Of a stretch of DNA of 64,000 nucleotides, positions 42,062-52,760 are shown in pieces. The stretch lies in the NCBI GenBank assembly GCA_008973525.1, contig WACJ01000344.1, forward strand, positions 1-64,000, in the 5' to 3' direction. The translations under genes and the position numbers were made by a program. This DNA comes from Stenopsyche tienmushanensis (taxonomy: Eukaryota; Arthropoda; Insecta; Trichoptera; Stenopsychidae). Within the stretch, counting starts at the first letter, position 1, and each line of letters starts with the position of its first letter. The notes under the pieces were generated by a model that did no database searches, had not been told where the DNA came from, and saw only the letters and a program-made list of their open reading frames with translations.

Positions 42062-43305
42062 CTGGAAATACAAAATTTTATATTATAAAATCAAAGTATC
42101 TTTTTTTATATTATATATATACACAAATAAAATCTGGATTGTAAAATCATTATGCTTGTAAATTCTTAATAATCGTTATATTGTTATATATCAATTGATA
42201 AGCATACAAAAATTCAGCTCTAAATCTATTTTGGTTTGATTCTCGGCTAAATGAATATATTTTATTAAAAGCATACATTTTTTTATAGCTCTACAGCTAT
42301 TTTAATTAATATAATCGCAAAAATAGATCAAAAATTCATATGAAAACACATATATTTTTTGAATTAACTTAAAATTTCATTATTCATATTGTTAATATTG
42401 TGAAATACCGATAGGTTTGAATATATAATTGTATAATGAAGATAATTAAATCATGCCTTAATAGGGCTTACAAATTGAACAATTAATATGAGAGGGAGTT
42501 CATGGAATTTAATTTAGTCAATCACAGTTTTGCAATAAAATTTTGCAATGAATTTTACCGATAAACCTAAATATTTTCTAATAAGAGTTTAATATTTTTC
42601 TGATAAAAGCTTAACTCATTTAAAATTAAATTTATTTTAAAATAAATTTCATACTAATAACTGTATATTTGTGTAATAATTTTAGACACTGAGCATTAAA
42701 ATATGAAAAATTTAAAGATTTTTCATTTAACCTCAAGTCTTCTTGACTACAAAAAATCGTTTTATGTACATTTTTTGACAAGGAGACAGTGACGAAAATT
42801 TTGCACCTATTTCTACAAAGCTAATTTTTGTTTCAGTTAGGGTTTATACAATGTAAATCAGGAAAATGCAGTTTACCGAGCTTTTAACGTTGCAAACATT
42901 AATAACAATTTTCGAAACTTGAACCATTGTACATACCAACATTAAATTTAATTCTACAAAGCTGTTTTTGTCTACAATTTTTTTTTATTAATTGTTAAGT
43001 TACAAGATGGCGAAAGTTGAAGTGTAAGAACTTGATTGAAATATTATAACTTTTAAAGCATTGTTATATTTAGTATACGTTTATTATAAACTACTATTAC
43101 ATAGTTATATGTATTAGACATTTTGTATAATATTTATTTATAGGTTTCAAAAATTGTTATAAATGTCGACAATAACATCCATCGTGCTATGTAACTTTCC
43201 GTACTATATTTTTAATTAGTTATGAGATGCTTTTTATTGAAAAATATTGAATTATTAAATTTATTACGCTGTTCTCCAATTATCATAAAATTGATGAATG
43301 CTTAC
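42062..43305. other. unc-13 intron between E11 and E12
   Basis: AT-rich 1.2-kb intron containing a short TA-rich microsatellite near 42105-42125. Confidence 0.7.
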
Positions 43306-44073
43306 TTGGATTCCTGATAGCTGGAGGTAACCACTGGTAGTTGATTTGATTGATACTGTTGTGCGTCTTGCTGATATGATTGAGTATCTTGTTGATATGG
43401 AGGTAAGTCTTTGTGATAAGGCTCTTGGTCATCGTAATAAGGCTGAGTTTCATCATAGTAAGGCGTCTCTTCATGATTGTACGAAGCGTCTTCCGTTTGA
43501 TACGAGGGCTTATCGAACGAATACGACGTTTCATCCTGTCGGAATGAAGGCTGATCTTCAACATACTCCTGGTCTTCGATATAGTTCTGATCCTCAATGT
43601 ACGGTTTATCTTTTTCTACGTAGGTTTGGCTATCGTCATAAAAACTATCGTTGGTGTAGGGTTGCTGATCCTCTATGTAGGGTTGTTGATCTTCTATGTA
43701 GGGCTGTTGATCTTCTATGTAAGACGGCTTATCTTCTATGTAGGGTTGCTGATCGGTGATGTACGACTGTTGGTTATCTACATATGGTTGGTCTTCTATG
43801 TATGGAGTTTTCTCTAATGTATACGATGGCTGCGTTTGGTTATATGAAAGCTGATCCTGATTGTATGATAGTTGGTCTTGATTGAATGAAAGCTGATCTT
43901 GATTATATGAAAGCTGCTCTTGATTAAATAATTGCTTATCGATTATATACGAATCTTGGTCCTGTACATACGGCGTTTGGTCCTGAATAATATCGGTAGG
44001 GTATATTTGATTCGTTTTCGGTACCATTGGCGGTGCAGGTAATTTGCGCGGAGTTTCGGTAACAGAAGGTAGC
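43306..44073 (-). CDS. unc-13: unc-13 exon E11, long Tyr/Gln/Asp repeat region
   Basis: This 768-nt exon has a 255-residue body. After LPSVTETPRKLPAPPMVPK it becomes a string of about 30 short units of 6-8 residues with Tyr or Phe in a fixed place. The first group is of the type LSYNQDQ / LSFNQDQ, the middle group of the type PYIEDQQ (with several near-identical copies side by side), and the last group of the type PYYDETQ / SYQQDAQ. It ends LPVVTSSYQES and donor CAA|GTAAGC. The acceptor is ATCTTTCAG. No folded domain is visible. Composition predicts an intrinsically disordered, sticker-rich segment (inference). The repeats probably vary in number between individuals because the DNA units are near-identical 21-mers. 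Confidence 0.88.
43610..43940 (-). repeat. coding tandem repeat inside unc-13 E11
   Basis: Units of about 21 bp encode PYIEDQQ-like and SYNQDQL-like heptads and repeat many times. Several adjacent units (around 43680-43735) are nearly identical at the DNA level. Others have drifted by one or two codons and occasionally by one residue in length. Antisense reading of the same array produces open frames that are only shadows. Confidence 0.85.
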
Positions 44074-44219
44074 CTGAAAGATGAATAAAACATGAACAAA
44101 ATTTTATAATAAAAATGAAAATTAATTCAAAATAATTTATATACAACTTATAACGTGTATGGATTTTTTTTTCATTAATGCATAATTGCTAATATATTTC
44201 TACAAATATAATTTACAAC

Positions 44220-44346
44220 CTTTTCCGAGGCCAAGTAAAATCTGTTGTATCAGCACCATCAAAACTTATTACTTGATTATCTTCTAAGCTATTGTATCCA
44301 TAATTATAATCCTCATTGTACGCTTTGGAATAAAATTTTGAGCTAT
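44220..44346 (-). CDS. unc-13: unc-13 exon E10 (Tyr/Asn/Asp-rich)
   Basis: This 127-nt exon reads SSKFYSKAYNEDYNYGYN, then SLEDNQVISFDGADTTDF and TWPRK. It enters in phase 1 (an Asp codon is completed) and leaves in phase 2. The acceptor is TTCATTACAG and the donor is AAG|GTTGTA. The tyrosine spacing anticipates the repeat region of the next exon. Confidence 0.85.
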
Positions 44347-44430
44347 CTGTAATGAACAAAATTATAATATGGATTTATCATATTTTCTTATAAATACATA
44401 TATAATTTATGAATATAAGTTTAATTTTAC

Positions 44431-44559
44431 CGTAGATTTGAGACGTTGCAGTCGGCGGTCTTGGCAGCATGCGGGGAGTTGTAGGGGCTGGGGGTAAACT
44501 GGAAGGGGCTGGAGGACGAGGTAATTGTCGAGGCATCCTAGGAGTCCCAGGAGGAGTAG
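44431..44559 (-). CDS. unc-13: unc-13 exon E9 (proline-rich)
   Basis: This 129-nt exon encodes ATPPGTPRMPRQLPRPP, then APSSLPPAPTTPRMLPRPP and TATSQIY. It contains several P-x-x-P cores next to Arg (PRQLPRPP, PRMLPRPP), which are candidate SH3 ligands; RIM-binding protein is a known active-zone SH3 partner (inference for this site). The acceptor is ATCTTTTAG and the donor is ACG|GTAAAA. Codons are in phase with E8 and E10. Confidence 0.86.
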
Positions 44560-44619
44560 CTAAAAGATAATTTAAAAGTTGGTTAATGTTATTATTTTAA
44601 AAAAACATACATATATATT

Positions 44620-44648
44620 AATAATTAATTTAATTAATTAATTAATAT
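44620..44648. repeat. ATTA/TAAT microsatellite in intron
   Basis: A run of alternating TTAA and TAAT units inside the E8-E9 intron. Confidence 0.6.
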
Positions 44649-44861
44649 CGTATTGTGGATAATTCCAAAGCTTTTTAAATTTATTACGATTTAAATTAAA
44701 ATAAAGAGCCATCTATGGCCAATATGTGCTAACTATTAATTTTAATTTTATTTACAATAAAAATACTAGAATTGCGGATTTTTAAGCATAAATTAAGTTT
44801 AAATATTTTATTTAGAAAAAATAATCTATATTAAATATTTCAGTAGTATTATATTTAATAC

Positions 44862-44988
44862 CTGGTAAACTAGCTCCTCTGGAAGTGACATCGGGGGTGA
44901 CTCTCCCATGGGCTCTACTTGTCGCCCTTCTAAATGATTTTCTTGGGGTGACCCCATATGGATCCGATATCACAGATTGAGGACGCAC
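44862..44988 (-). CDS. unc-13: unc-13 exon E8 (basic)
   Basis: This 127-nt exon reads VRPQSVISDPYGVTPRKS, then FRRATSRAHGRVTPDVTS and RGASLP. The acceptor is AAATCCATAG and the donor is CAG|GTATTA. It enters in phase 0 and leaves in phase 1. It is strongly basic with several R-x-x-S/T sites, in contrast to the acidic exon before it. Confidence 0.85.
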
Positions 44989-45061
44989 CTATGGATTTAA
45001 AATTCATTTAATAAATTCATAGAGTAATTTTAATATAATAATATAATTTAAATAAATGTAC

Positions 45062-45308
45062 TTTTGTAGGAAGTTGTGGAAGTTGTATCACAGATGATCT
45101 CCTTTTATTTATTGAGTTCTCATACTCGACCGTGGTTGTCACTGAAGACCTATCAGCATTCGAATAGTCCTGACCAAAGTAATATCCTCCACCAGCCCAT
45201 TGACGATCTTCCTCGTTAGTCGTATAGTCTTCTTCGCCTTGAAAGGGGAAGCTATTTGTATCATAAAATTCTTCATAGCTAGGCTGCTGAGAAAACTGCG
45301 ATTGATCT
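45062..45308 (-). CDS. unc-13: unc-13 exon E7 (acidic, Tyr-rich)
   Basis: This 247-nt exon begins DQSQFSQQPSYEEFYDT, passes through an acidic stretch (QGEEDYTTNEEDRQW), then AGGGYYFGQDYSN, and ends RRSSVIQLPQLPTK at donor AAA|GTACAT in phase 0. The acceptor is AATTTCAG. An RRSS motif is a possible basophilic kinase site (inference). It is part of the long Tyr/Asp/Gln-rich region of the unc-13 N-terminus. Confidence 0.85.
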
Positions 45309-45389
45309 CTGAAATTTAACAAATTTTATCATTTTAAAATACAATCAATTTCGATTCATATTCTTCTATTTATTTTATAACAAAAAAAC

Positions 45390-45474
45390 CTGGGCTTGAA
45401 TGTAGGTGTGGCATCTGCAGCATCATCATACAAAGTATTTTGTCTTTCCAAACTGGGACCTCTCGTAGGAGATC
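45390..45474 (-). CDS. unc-13: unc-13 exon E6
   Basis: This 85-nt exon reads SPTRGPSLERQNTLYDDAAD and then ATPTFKP, completing Arg with E7. The acceptor is TTTAAG (pyrimidine-poor) and the donor is CAG|GTTTTT. The phases on both sides agree. The Pro/Ser/Arg composition suggests a continuing disordered linker. Confidence 0.83.
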
Positions 45475-45545
45475 CTTAAATTATTAATAACAATATAACA
45501 TTGATAGTTTTTATATACTAGTTTATTGATATGATTAATTGATAC

Positions 45546-45646
45546 CTCTTGCTCTTCTTGTTGGTGGACCAATTGCAGAATGGAAAGATGCTTCGGATTC
45601 CATACTAAGTTGCCCACATAACTGATTTTGTCGCCATCCATCCAAC
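45546..45646 (-). CDS. unc-13: unc-13 exon E5
   Basis: This 101-nt exon completes the AG from upstream with G (Arg) and reads LDGWRQNQLCGQLSMESE, then ASFHSAIGPPTRRARG. The acceptor is TTTATTTTAG and the donor is GAG|GTATCA. Only 71 bp of intron separate it from E6, and the Gly codon split across that junction gives RARG|SPTRG. This is a basic, Pro/Arg linker with no visible domain. Confidence 0.82.
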
Positions 45647-46212
45647 CTAAAATAAATCAATTATAAACTGTAAATATATTTTTTTCAGGATTTTTTTAAA
45701 TGTAAGATTAAATTTGGTTGTTTGAATAACTAGCAAAATAATGTAAGAAAAGCTTTAATAATATTCAATTGATTGCTATTTTGGAGAAAAATGAAGTGAA
45801 ATTAAATACAGGAAATAAATTCTAATGAAAAAAATGGGAATTTGATTGATGTTTCTTTGGTTTTGGACCCAATGATCTATGGTTTTATCTAATATATAAT
45901 GAAAAATAAATCTATGTTAATGGGTGTATCTATTGATTTCATGTTATGTTATATGCCATCGATAGTTTTGTCTTATATTTTTTTGATAAAAAACTATAAA
46001 ATAATAAATGCTTCCATTGTAAGATAGTGTCTGCGAAAATAAAATATCTGACTCTATACACATAAAGAGCAAAACTATCACTTTTTTCCATGTTTCTGAT
46101 ATTTTATTCTACATAATTTACATTTATTCTCCCATAAAGAATAGTAAAAACCTTCATATCCTTCATGTAGCTTCAGTGCGTAAGAGGAGAAAAAAGTTTC
46201 ATAAAGCATTAC

Positions 46213-46328
46213 CATTTCTTTTGGCATTCCTCCCAAGGCTGTGTACCGATAAAAAAATCAACAAATCGATTCTTGTACTCTTGAAATGAGTTATAGAATT
46301 CGCGATATTCATATCGTTTGTTCACAGT
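46213..46328 (-). CDS. candidate alternative unc-13 exon (aromatic/charged)
   Basis: This open block of 116 nt lies between a TTTCTTAG acceptor and a TG|GTAATG donor. It reads TVNKRYEYREFYNSFQEY, then KNRFVDFFIGTQPWEECQKK. It starts in phase 0 and ends in phase 2, so it cannot follow E3 or E4, which end in phase 2. It does fit between E2 (ends in phase 0) and E5 (needs two bases), giving a Trp codon at the junction. The other two frames hit stops almost at once. It may be an exon mutually exclusive with E3/E4, or a chance open stretch. No family motif was recognised. Confidence 0.33.
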
Positions 46329-46471
46329 CTAAGAAACACATGCGACAAATATCTACATAAAAAAACATATTGAAACAACTGATGAATCGTATGACAGATT
46401 GATGATTCGGCAGTGATGTAATGAGGATTTGGAATTATTTTTTGATTAGTGTAACTTTTTTATCAATTCAC

Positions 46472-46504
46472 CTGTCATCATCATCCCAATCATGTTTCCG
46501 GCGT
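46472..46504 (-). CDS. unc-13: unc-13 microexon E4 (33 nt, basic-acidic)
   Basis: The sequence CCGCAG precedes 33 nt followed by CAG|GTGAAT. With the two leftover bases of E3 it encodes RRRKHDWDDDD and leaves AG for the next exon, so including or skipping it keeps the frame (33 = 11 codons). The other two frames give a stop or a Met-rich reading, so the E3 phase selects the charged one. It is probably an optional microexon. The support is splice signals, phase and composition only. Confidence 0.6.
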
Positions 46505-47377
46505 CTGCGGTTGATAATTTTTGGTAAAAAATAATATAAAATTAAAAATAGTTCAAGTTTTTGTGTTCAGGAATTGTTTTTTACATCACGTGGAAGTAAT
46601 TTATTTAGCACGAGATCATCACGTCCAGAAATTCAAGGAATGTGCCAATAGCACTTTTAATAAAAAAATAAAAAAATAATCCATATTCGAAATATTAAAA
46701 TATAATATCAAATCGATTTTTGAAACTACTATTATTAGTCTATATGGTGAACCAAATTTTACTTTAAGTATATATATATATACAAATTAATTGAATATAT
46801 TCAAAACGTAATTCATAAATATTTCCATTTTTTATATACAAATGGTATGAATGTCAATGTTCATGTATGACTCGAATGGAGGTTGATATTCTAAATGATT
46901 AATTGTTGATTTTCATGAAGATATATATTACTATATATATTTAAATCATTTAAAAATGAATAATTGCATTCTAAATGAAAATTTCTATGCTTCACTAAAT
47001 AAATGTTGAATGAATTTCTGGGCATGATTACATGTGTCTATTAATTTTTCATTTTCTGATCAAATATTAAAATGCTTGTTCTGTGTTTGTGTGATTTCTG
47101 TCATTTTATCATCCTGCATATATATTCAAAGCAATCAACTTAAAATCTAAGAAACAGTTCAAAATATAAAGTTCAATTACACACATACACATGCACATTT
47201 ATTACAAAATGCATTGAATAGCTAAAAATTAAATTCAAAAAATTTAATTATTTTCATATTTTTGTAACAGAAAGTTTGAAAAGTTTTAGCAAAAATAAAT
47301 TAATATTTTAGACATCTGTCAAAGAAAAGTTAATTTTATTTTATTGATTAAATGTGTGGGAGTGTGCTGATGTATAC

Positions 47378-47568
47378 CTTCCATGTTCTTGATGGTATCT
47401 TGGCCTACTATTATAATAAAGAGGTTCAGGGTCATGGTCCCATCGTTGACTTCCAACTCCTCCGCCATATCCATCGTCGTGCGTCCCTCTTGAGCCCCCT
47501 GGACCTACTCCTCCGTACATTACTTCATCTCGCTCATACGAGTTTTCACGCGAAGTCTCCAGCGAACG
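47378..47568 (-). CDS. unc-13: unc-13 exon E3
   Basis: This 191-nt exon begins RSLETSRENSYERDEVMYGG, continues through a Gly-rich stretch (GGVGPGGSRG, GYGGGVGSQ), and ends DPEPLYYNSRPRYHQEHG. The acceptor is TTTTTCAG and the donor is AAG|GTATAC, ending in phase 2. As I remember it, the insect unc-13 protein continues in the same way after the conserved E2 block (RSLETSRENSYERD). No folded domain is visible. It is followed by a 1.0-kb intron before the microexon E4 and 1.7 kb before E5. Confidence 0.88.
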
Positions 47569-49634
47569 CTGAAAAATATAGGAAAAATATCATCAAAATA
47601 TGTTTCTGTAGATTAACAAAGAAGAATTCATATTTATTCCAATTATGATAATAAATATTTTATTGTGTAAAATAAATATAGCATCCACATAATACTGCAT
47701 GGACTTCGCTGGGAGCATTGTTGAAAGCACCTGTGATCTCATCATATATAGCGAGGCTTAATTTTCTCCCCGATTTGGTATACTTAGCTTCTTAACTTGA
47801 TTTGTGTTTATTTTTTAAATTAATAAAAAATAATTTCACTAATCCGTGGTATATTTACGTAAATTATCCTAATTGAAAAGTAGCTCCCAAGCCAAAAAAG
47901 GTTGGGCAACCCTGTTTTAGAGAATCTTTTTCTATTACTGATTAGTCTAATTTCTTATCGTTAATTAACTTTCGCATGCACATTCATCATTCCTCACTTC
48001 TTCTAAAGTTTTGCCGTACAAATTGATGTTAAAAATCTGTCTAAAATAGACATGTAGGCAGTAGACTGATCGTCGCGTATCATCAAAAGTAACTTTTTGA
48101 ATCGTTTAAATGCAATGTATTAAAAAAATATATATTCACATCAACTACCTAATACGACTAGATTGATAATATAATTTTTGAAAAAGTATAAGATATTTTT
48201 TTTGATCCAAGTCATATTAAATTAATCTTTAATTGGGTTCTTGCCCCATTACATGATCACTTATATTCACATTTTCAAACAAAGTTTTTAATGTTATGAA
48301 GACTTCTATCGGGACCCATCAAAACGAATGCTATGAAAACTGATTTTCTCGACATTTTAAAAGTGATAGATCAAGCATTTTAACGATCGAGCTTTTCTTG
48401 GGCGGTTGCTGAAAAGCTTTTCGCAATAACCACAATACTCCGATCGCTCCTGCATTCACAAAAACCCTAAAATATGCCCGGTTTATAGACAGCTTTACAA
48501 GATCGTTGTTCAAATCATTAAATAAGAGTTGAGTCCAATCAAATCCTAACCAATATTATTCAAGCTTGTAATGCCAACTTTAAAATATTTGGTCAAAATC
48601 CATTTGTTGGTAGGAAGGGACTATATTTAAAGAGGCAATTTTTATTTATTTGAATAACATTTATAATATGCTCATATGTTACATATTTATGCAATAAATA
48701 AACACTTCACGCTAAACATATCCCTAAACTAAGAGAGAAAAAAACCGTCAAATAGTTTTAAAGGATGTTCGTTATTCAAGCTGAACAATATTCACAGAAA
48801 TAAAAAAATATCCTTAGTTCTGCTTCAAATTTTCGAAACCGAATTTCAAATTATTTCCTAGAATGTTTCTATACATTTTGGTATGATATAGAAACATTTT
48901 GTTTTAGCTCAAATGTTTGAGTTTCCAACAATAGCCGGTTGGGGCACAATCAAATTCCATTTCGAATATCCATTCTTATTCTTAAGTTAGACCACAATGC
49001 TTTCGATTCACTGTATTCATAAATATTTAAAATGAATGTGCCACTTTCAGAAGTTTGACAATCACATTGATTTGATATTGATAGTTCTTGGTTTAACAGT
49101 TAGATCCAGTATTAATTTATAAACTTCTGATAAAGTGATTTCTTATTTTCATTCTTATAAAAATATGTATTTCTAATTTTGTTAAAATATGAAAAATTAA
49201 GAATAATTTTTGTGTTTTTTTGTTAAATAATTTGATATAAATTTAGCTCATCTATATTTCTATTTTTGATCAAGCTTATATCGATCCTTTCACTTTTTTG
49301 TATCATTTTTGAAAGCACAAATGATAAGCTGCCTTTAACTATCCCAAGAAATGTTCCCCGGCATGAAAAATGAATATGTGTTCGTACTACTACGTTGAAT
49401 GCCCAAAAAGTTGACCTTTTTTCTGCCGGATAAATGGAGATGAAAAATGGGTAGTTTATAATAATTCTCGACAAAAATGACTTTCCAGAGAGCGAGCATA
49501 GCCCACGTGCTGGAGCCACCCCAAAAGAAGGCCGTTTTGCGTGCTTTGCTGAATACATCCGGGCAATTCATTCGTCACAAAACTGAAATAGTACACATCA
49601 TTCTGCACAGGGGCGTAAAATTTTTGAATACTAC
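47569..49634. other. unc-13 intron between E2 and E3
   Basis: A 2.1-kb intron. A GC-richer patch at 49320-49600, right after E2, has no coding signature and may be conserved noncoding sequence. Confidence 0.6.
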
Positions 49635-49750
49635 CTGAGGTGTGTGGAGCTGATGTGCTGCAGCCCTAAATTGAGAGGCACTGGAATTGGCGTGTTGGCC
49701 CACAGGATAATTCAGATCCGATGTATAATCAGAATCCTCCGAATAACCCG
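49635..49750 (-). CDS. unc-13: unc-13 exon E2 (SEDSDY conserved block)
   Basis: This 116-nt exon reads GYSEDSDYTSDLNYPVGQH, then ANSSASQFRAAAHQLHTPQ. It is the strongest identifier in the window: the DSDY, T/S-rich and N-x-S-x-x-QF elements occur in the same order in vertebrate Munc13-1 after C2A. The acceptor is GTTTTTCAG, the donor is CAG|GTAGTA, and the exon ends in phase 0. Because it ends in phase 0, it can splice in frame either to E3 or to the candidate exon at 46213-46328. Confidence 0.93.
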
Positions 49751-51082
49751 CTGAAAAACGAAATAAAATATTTTTTAATAAAGGCAAATAGACGTTTTTA
49801 CATAAAGTGTGGGGGTTTTATATTTTTGTTTTGCTACATCCAGCTCAAATAAATTAGTATCTTAAATGATATAAGAGCGTACTTAAACTTTTCCCGCAGC
49901 CGAGGACCTTGATGTTGAAATTCGCACATTCGTCTGAATAATATTTCATATTTATAAGGGATGTGAGTAGAATTGCCGCAATTTCACGAAACGCCGCCGG
50001 CAAAATAAAGAAAACTGAAATGCGTTTATGTTGTAATAATTTCGACGGGGTTTGTAAAAAAGATATCGGAGATATTGTCAAAGAAAATAATAAGACGCGC
50101 GAATGGGGGCTGAAAATATCCCGAAACTGTAGGCGCCGTGTCAATTATTGCTAAGTTCAAATGGGAAACGACGCGATATAGAAAATACGGGAAAAAGTTT
50201 CTTAAAGAGGGGGTTGTAAAAAATAATGACACTTGGGATTGTGCAAAATATTCGAGAGGAAAAGTTGGTGATATTTGACGAAAAAGTATCCTAAACGCCA
50301 ATTTTGCCGTTCGAAAACATGTATGATGAGTGAAATAAATATAAGCTTTGACGCTTAAAGAGATTAATGATTTCTCTAAATATAACCTAGATTGAAATAA
50401 TTTTAATTATTTGAGGCGTAACGCTTAAATTATATATATATTCAAATGACAGTTTCAAAACTATACAGAGTCTTGATATCATCTTTCATTGTGATAGCGC
50501 CCTATTGAAAATGATGCTCTTGTTATACAATAATACTTATCAATCTAAAAGTTTTTAATAAATAAGACACAATTATTAATTTCACAAGAAAATATACAAA
50601 GAATTTCCTACTCCTAATCCGAATTCATGTTAACCATTCGATTTTTTCTTAAACTATAAATTATTATTTTTTAAATTTAGTCAACTTATTATTGCATCTG
50701 TAGGAATTTTCGTAATTTGGCGATTGTATTTGTAACTCAATAAAAAGGTCCAAATTTTTTTAAAAATTGTTTATAAGCATATTTTATTATTAATTTTTTT
50801 TACGAAATTGCGAAAAAATACCCCAAACGAAGAAGAACAAAATGAAAAAAAAAATCATCAATCTGCGAGCTTTATTTTGAATGGTTTGGAGTTTGTAAAT
50901 ATTGGTTTTTGATGTGTTGTTCCAGAGGAGAGCAACATATGTGATTGATTTTAATAAAACACTGTTATTAACATTTTCAACTATGATAATTTCGTTAATT
51001 TAAAAAAATAAGCAATTATGAAATATTATATATATTTAGCATGCATATCATAGTATAAAAAATAATATACGTGAGTGTTTAC
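49751..51082. other. unc-13 intron between E1 and E2
   Basis: A 1.3-kb intron. The stretch 49880-50320 is CpG-containing and GC-richer than its neighbours, with open frames on both strands that look like chance. It is a possible regulatory element. Confidence 0.6.
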
Positions 51083-51196
51083 AGTGGGCTGTATACTGCA
51101 GTTGTCTCCTAGCCTGATCAGCCCTTTCTTGCCCCGCAAGGCAATTAAGAAGATCCAGCTTCCGCTGGAGCTCAGCTGCTTCCGTACCTTCAGCGT
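51083..51196 (-). CDS. unc-13: unc-13 exon E1 (coiled-coil-like segment after C2A)
   Basis: This is an internal exon of 114 nt that starts in phase 2 and ends with one base of the next codon. It reads AEGTEAAELQRKLDLLN and then LAGQERADQARRQLQYTAH, an amphipathic, charged stretch that looks helical. The acceptor is TTTTTTGCAG and the donor is CACT|GTAAAC, which is weak but gives a Ser codon across the junction with E2. In the family this position lies just downstream of the N-terminal C2A domain (RIM-binding in Munc13, inferred here). The missing first base predicts Asp if the preceding exon ends in G. Confidence 0.82.
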
Positions 51197-52721
51197 CTGC
51201 AAAAAATAAGTCAAATATGAACCCACATTTTCAATACAAAACCTCTACACTTGTGCCTCCCCAAGAAGAAAAATATATTCACTGAAGTGCAATACATTCG
51301 TACATTACGAAATAAACTCGTAATATATTAAGGCGTAGGTGTAGGACCTTCGGGTATATATTGTACGATTCTTACGTGTAGCAATTTTACATTCGTTCAT
51401 TTATTATTCCCTTGGGAAAAATACATACATATTTATACATTCCTCTCTCTGAGAAATGATCATATTAATAATAAATCCATCCGATATCAGAATTATGTCC
51501 ATAACAATAGATTTATTTATGTCTAAGGTTCAATATCAAACATTTTTTGCTACATAAAATACACACACATATATATTATATACATATACACAAAGTTAGA
51601 TGAAGGTAAGACAAATCGAACGAATCAGTCTTGCGGTGGTGGCACTGAAAAAAGCACCCCTAAATGTCACCAACCCCAATTCACCTTAATATCCTGATAC
51701 CTTTCTAAGGGTTCGTACTCTTAACTCTACTTAAAAGCCTCCCTTCTTACATTGATAATGTTTTGATTCTACAGGGGTAGTGTTGACACGAGCCCGAGAA
51801 TATTCCGCAGTTAAATTTGTGAATTTTATCCTTTAGAGACTTAGGTCGCTTTCCTATATTACAAATTCATATTTAAGTACGAAAACATAAATTAATATAT
51901 TCATAGTTGAACCAGAAATGTCGAGACTTATTAATATTTGATATCCATGACAAAATACTACTCCATATTAAGATGTCCTTGAAGTCAAAAATATATTTAT
52001 CAATTTGCTTAATCATGCATCAACGATCCTTAATTATAATATTCAAGGTGATAATGATTTAGTTCATCTATTCATCTCGTCATAAAAAATGTCTATTAAT
52101 TTTAGAATTTATTTTTAATACAATTTAAAAAAATAATTGCTTGAGACTTCATTTTGTACAAGCTCTATAAAGAAACAATTTATACATAATTTGAAGATGC
52201 ATAAATTATAAAACGTTATTTATATCGACAAAAACGTATAGTATTCAGAACAGACAGACATACATAATTTTTTCAGTTTTAGATAAAAATATATTTATTT
52301 TTATTTTTAAATTATATTTGCATATTAATGTGATTATAAAACGACTATATTAAACTAATGTGCTAAATCAGAGTTTGATCAGCTTCATGCTCATGATTCA
52401 ATCTGAGCAAATATCGCTGCGCGCGCATATGAATTTCATAGAATACATGTCGCAGAAGTGAAAACAAATCCAAATGCAAAATAGAACATGCTCTATATCA
52501 ATTCACGGTCCTCGTCCTTCGAGGCATTCCCACGAAAAGTTGCATCCGTGGAATGTGAACGTTTCCGGACCGGCCCTTTGTGTAAAATTATACCCTTGAT
52601 ACTACATCGCACGAACCTTCAACCTGAAATTCGAGTTCGAACTAAACGGGAACAGTTGCTATATTCGTACCCATAGGTCAACGTTCAGATTCCGGCAAAG
52701 GTAGTATTTGCATCCCTAGGG

Positions 52722-52760
52722 GCCTTAAGACCTACCGCGGATTCTGCGGTAGTATAAGGC
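52722..52760 (+). other. two-tier hairpin
   Basis: The inner arms CTACCGC and GCGGTAG are perfectly paired around a 7-nt loop. Outer arms GCCTTA and TAAGGC pair beyond a small internal loop. The stem is too short for a typical animal pre-miRNA unless the outer flanks also pair. Function unknown. Confidence 0.55.

Larger units (their letters stand above)
38722..51196 (-). other. unc-13: unc-13 long-isoform coding span, N-terminal part (14 spliced exons)
   Basis: The protein is a presynaptic active-zone factor that primes synaptic vesicles by opening syntaxin for SNARE assembly (family knowledge). Fourteen exons joined at GT-AG sites give one open frame of 3140 nt with matching phases at every junction. 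Identification rests on the segment GYSEDSDYTSDLNYPVGQH followed by ANSSASQF, which aligns with the Munc13-1 block containing DSDYRSE and NASVHQF, and on a terminal WLWAFRKI segment that resembles the Munc13 calmodulin-binding helix. The catalytic-like C1, C2B, MUN and C2C domains are not in the window and should follow to the left. The C2A domain should precede 51196. Introns between 43.3 and 45.7 kb are short (about 70-300 bp), while the flanking introns are several kb long. Most of the encoded sequence is low-complexity and probably disordered. Confidence 0.88.

Noticed and set aside
43346..43759. 137-codon open frame on the plus strand
   Set aside because: It is the antisense shadow of the repetitive unc-13 exon E11; low-complexity codons on the minus strand keep the opposite frame open.
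49223..49571. 111- and 78-codon minus-strand frames next to E2
   Set aside because: They lie in the intron after E2's good donor, overlap each other in different frames and have no coding bias.
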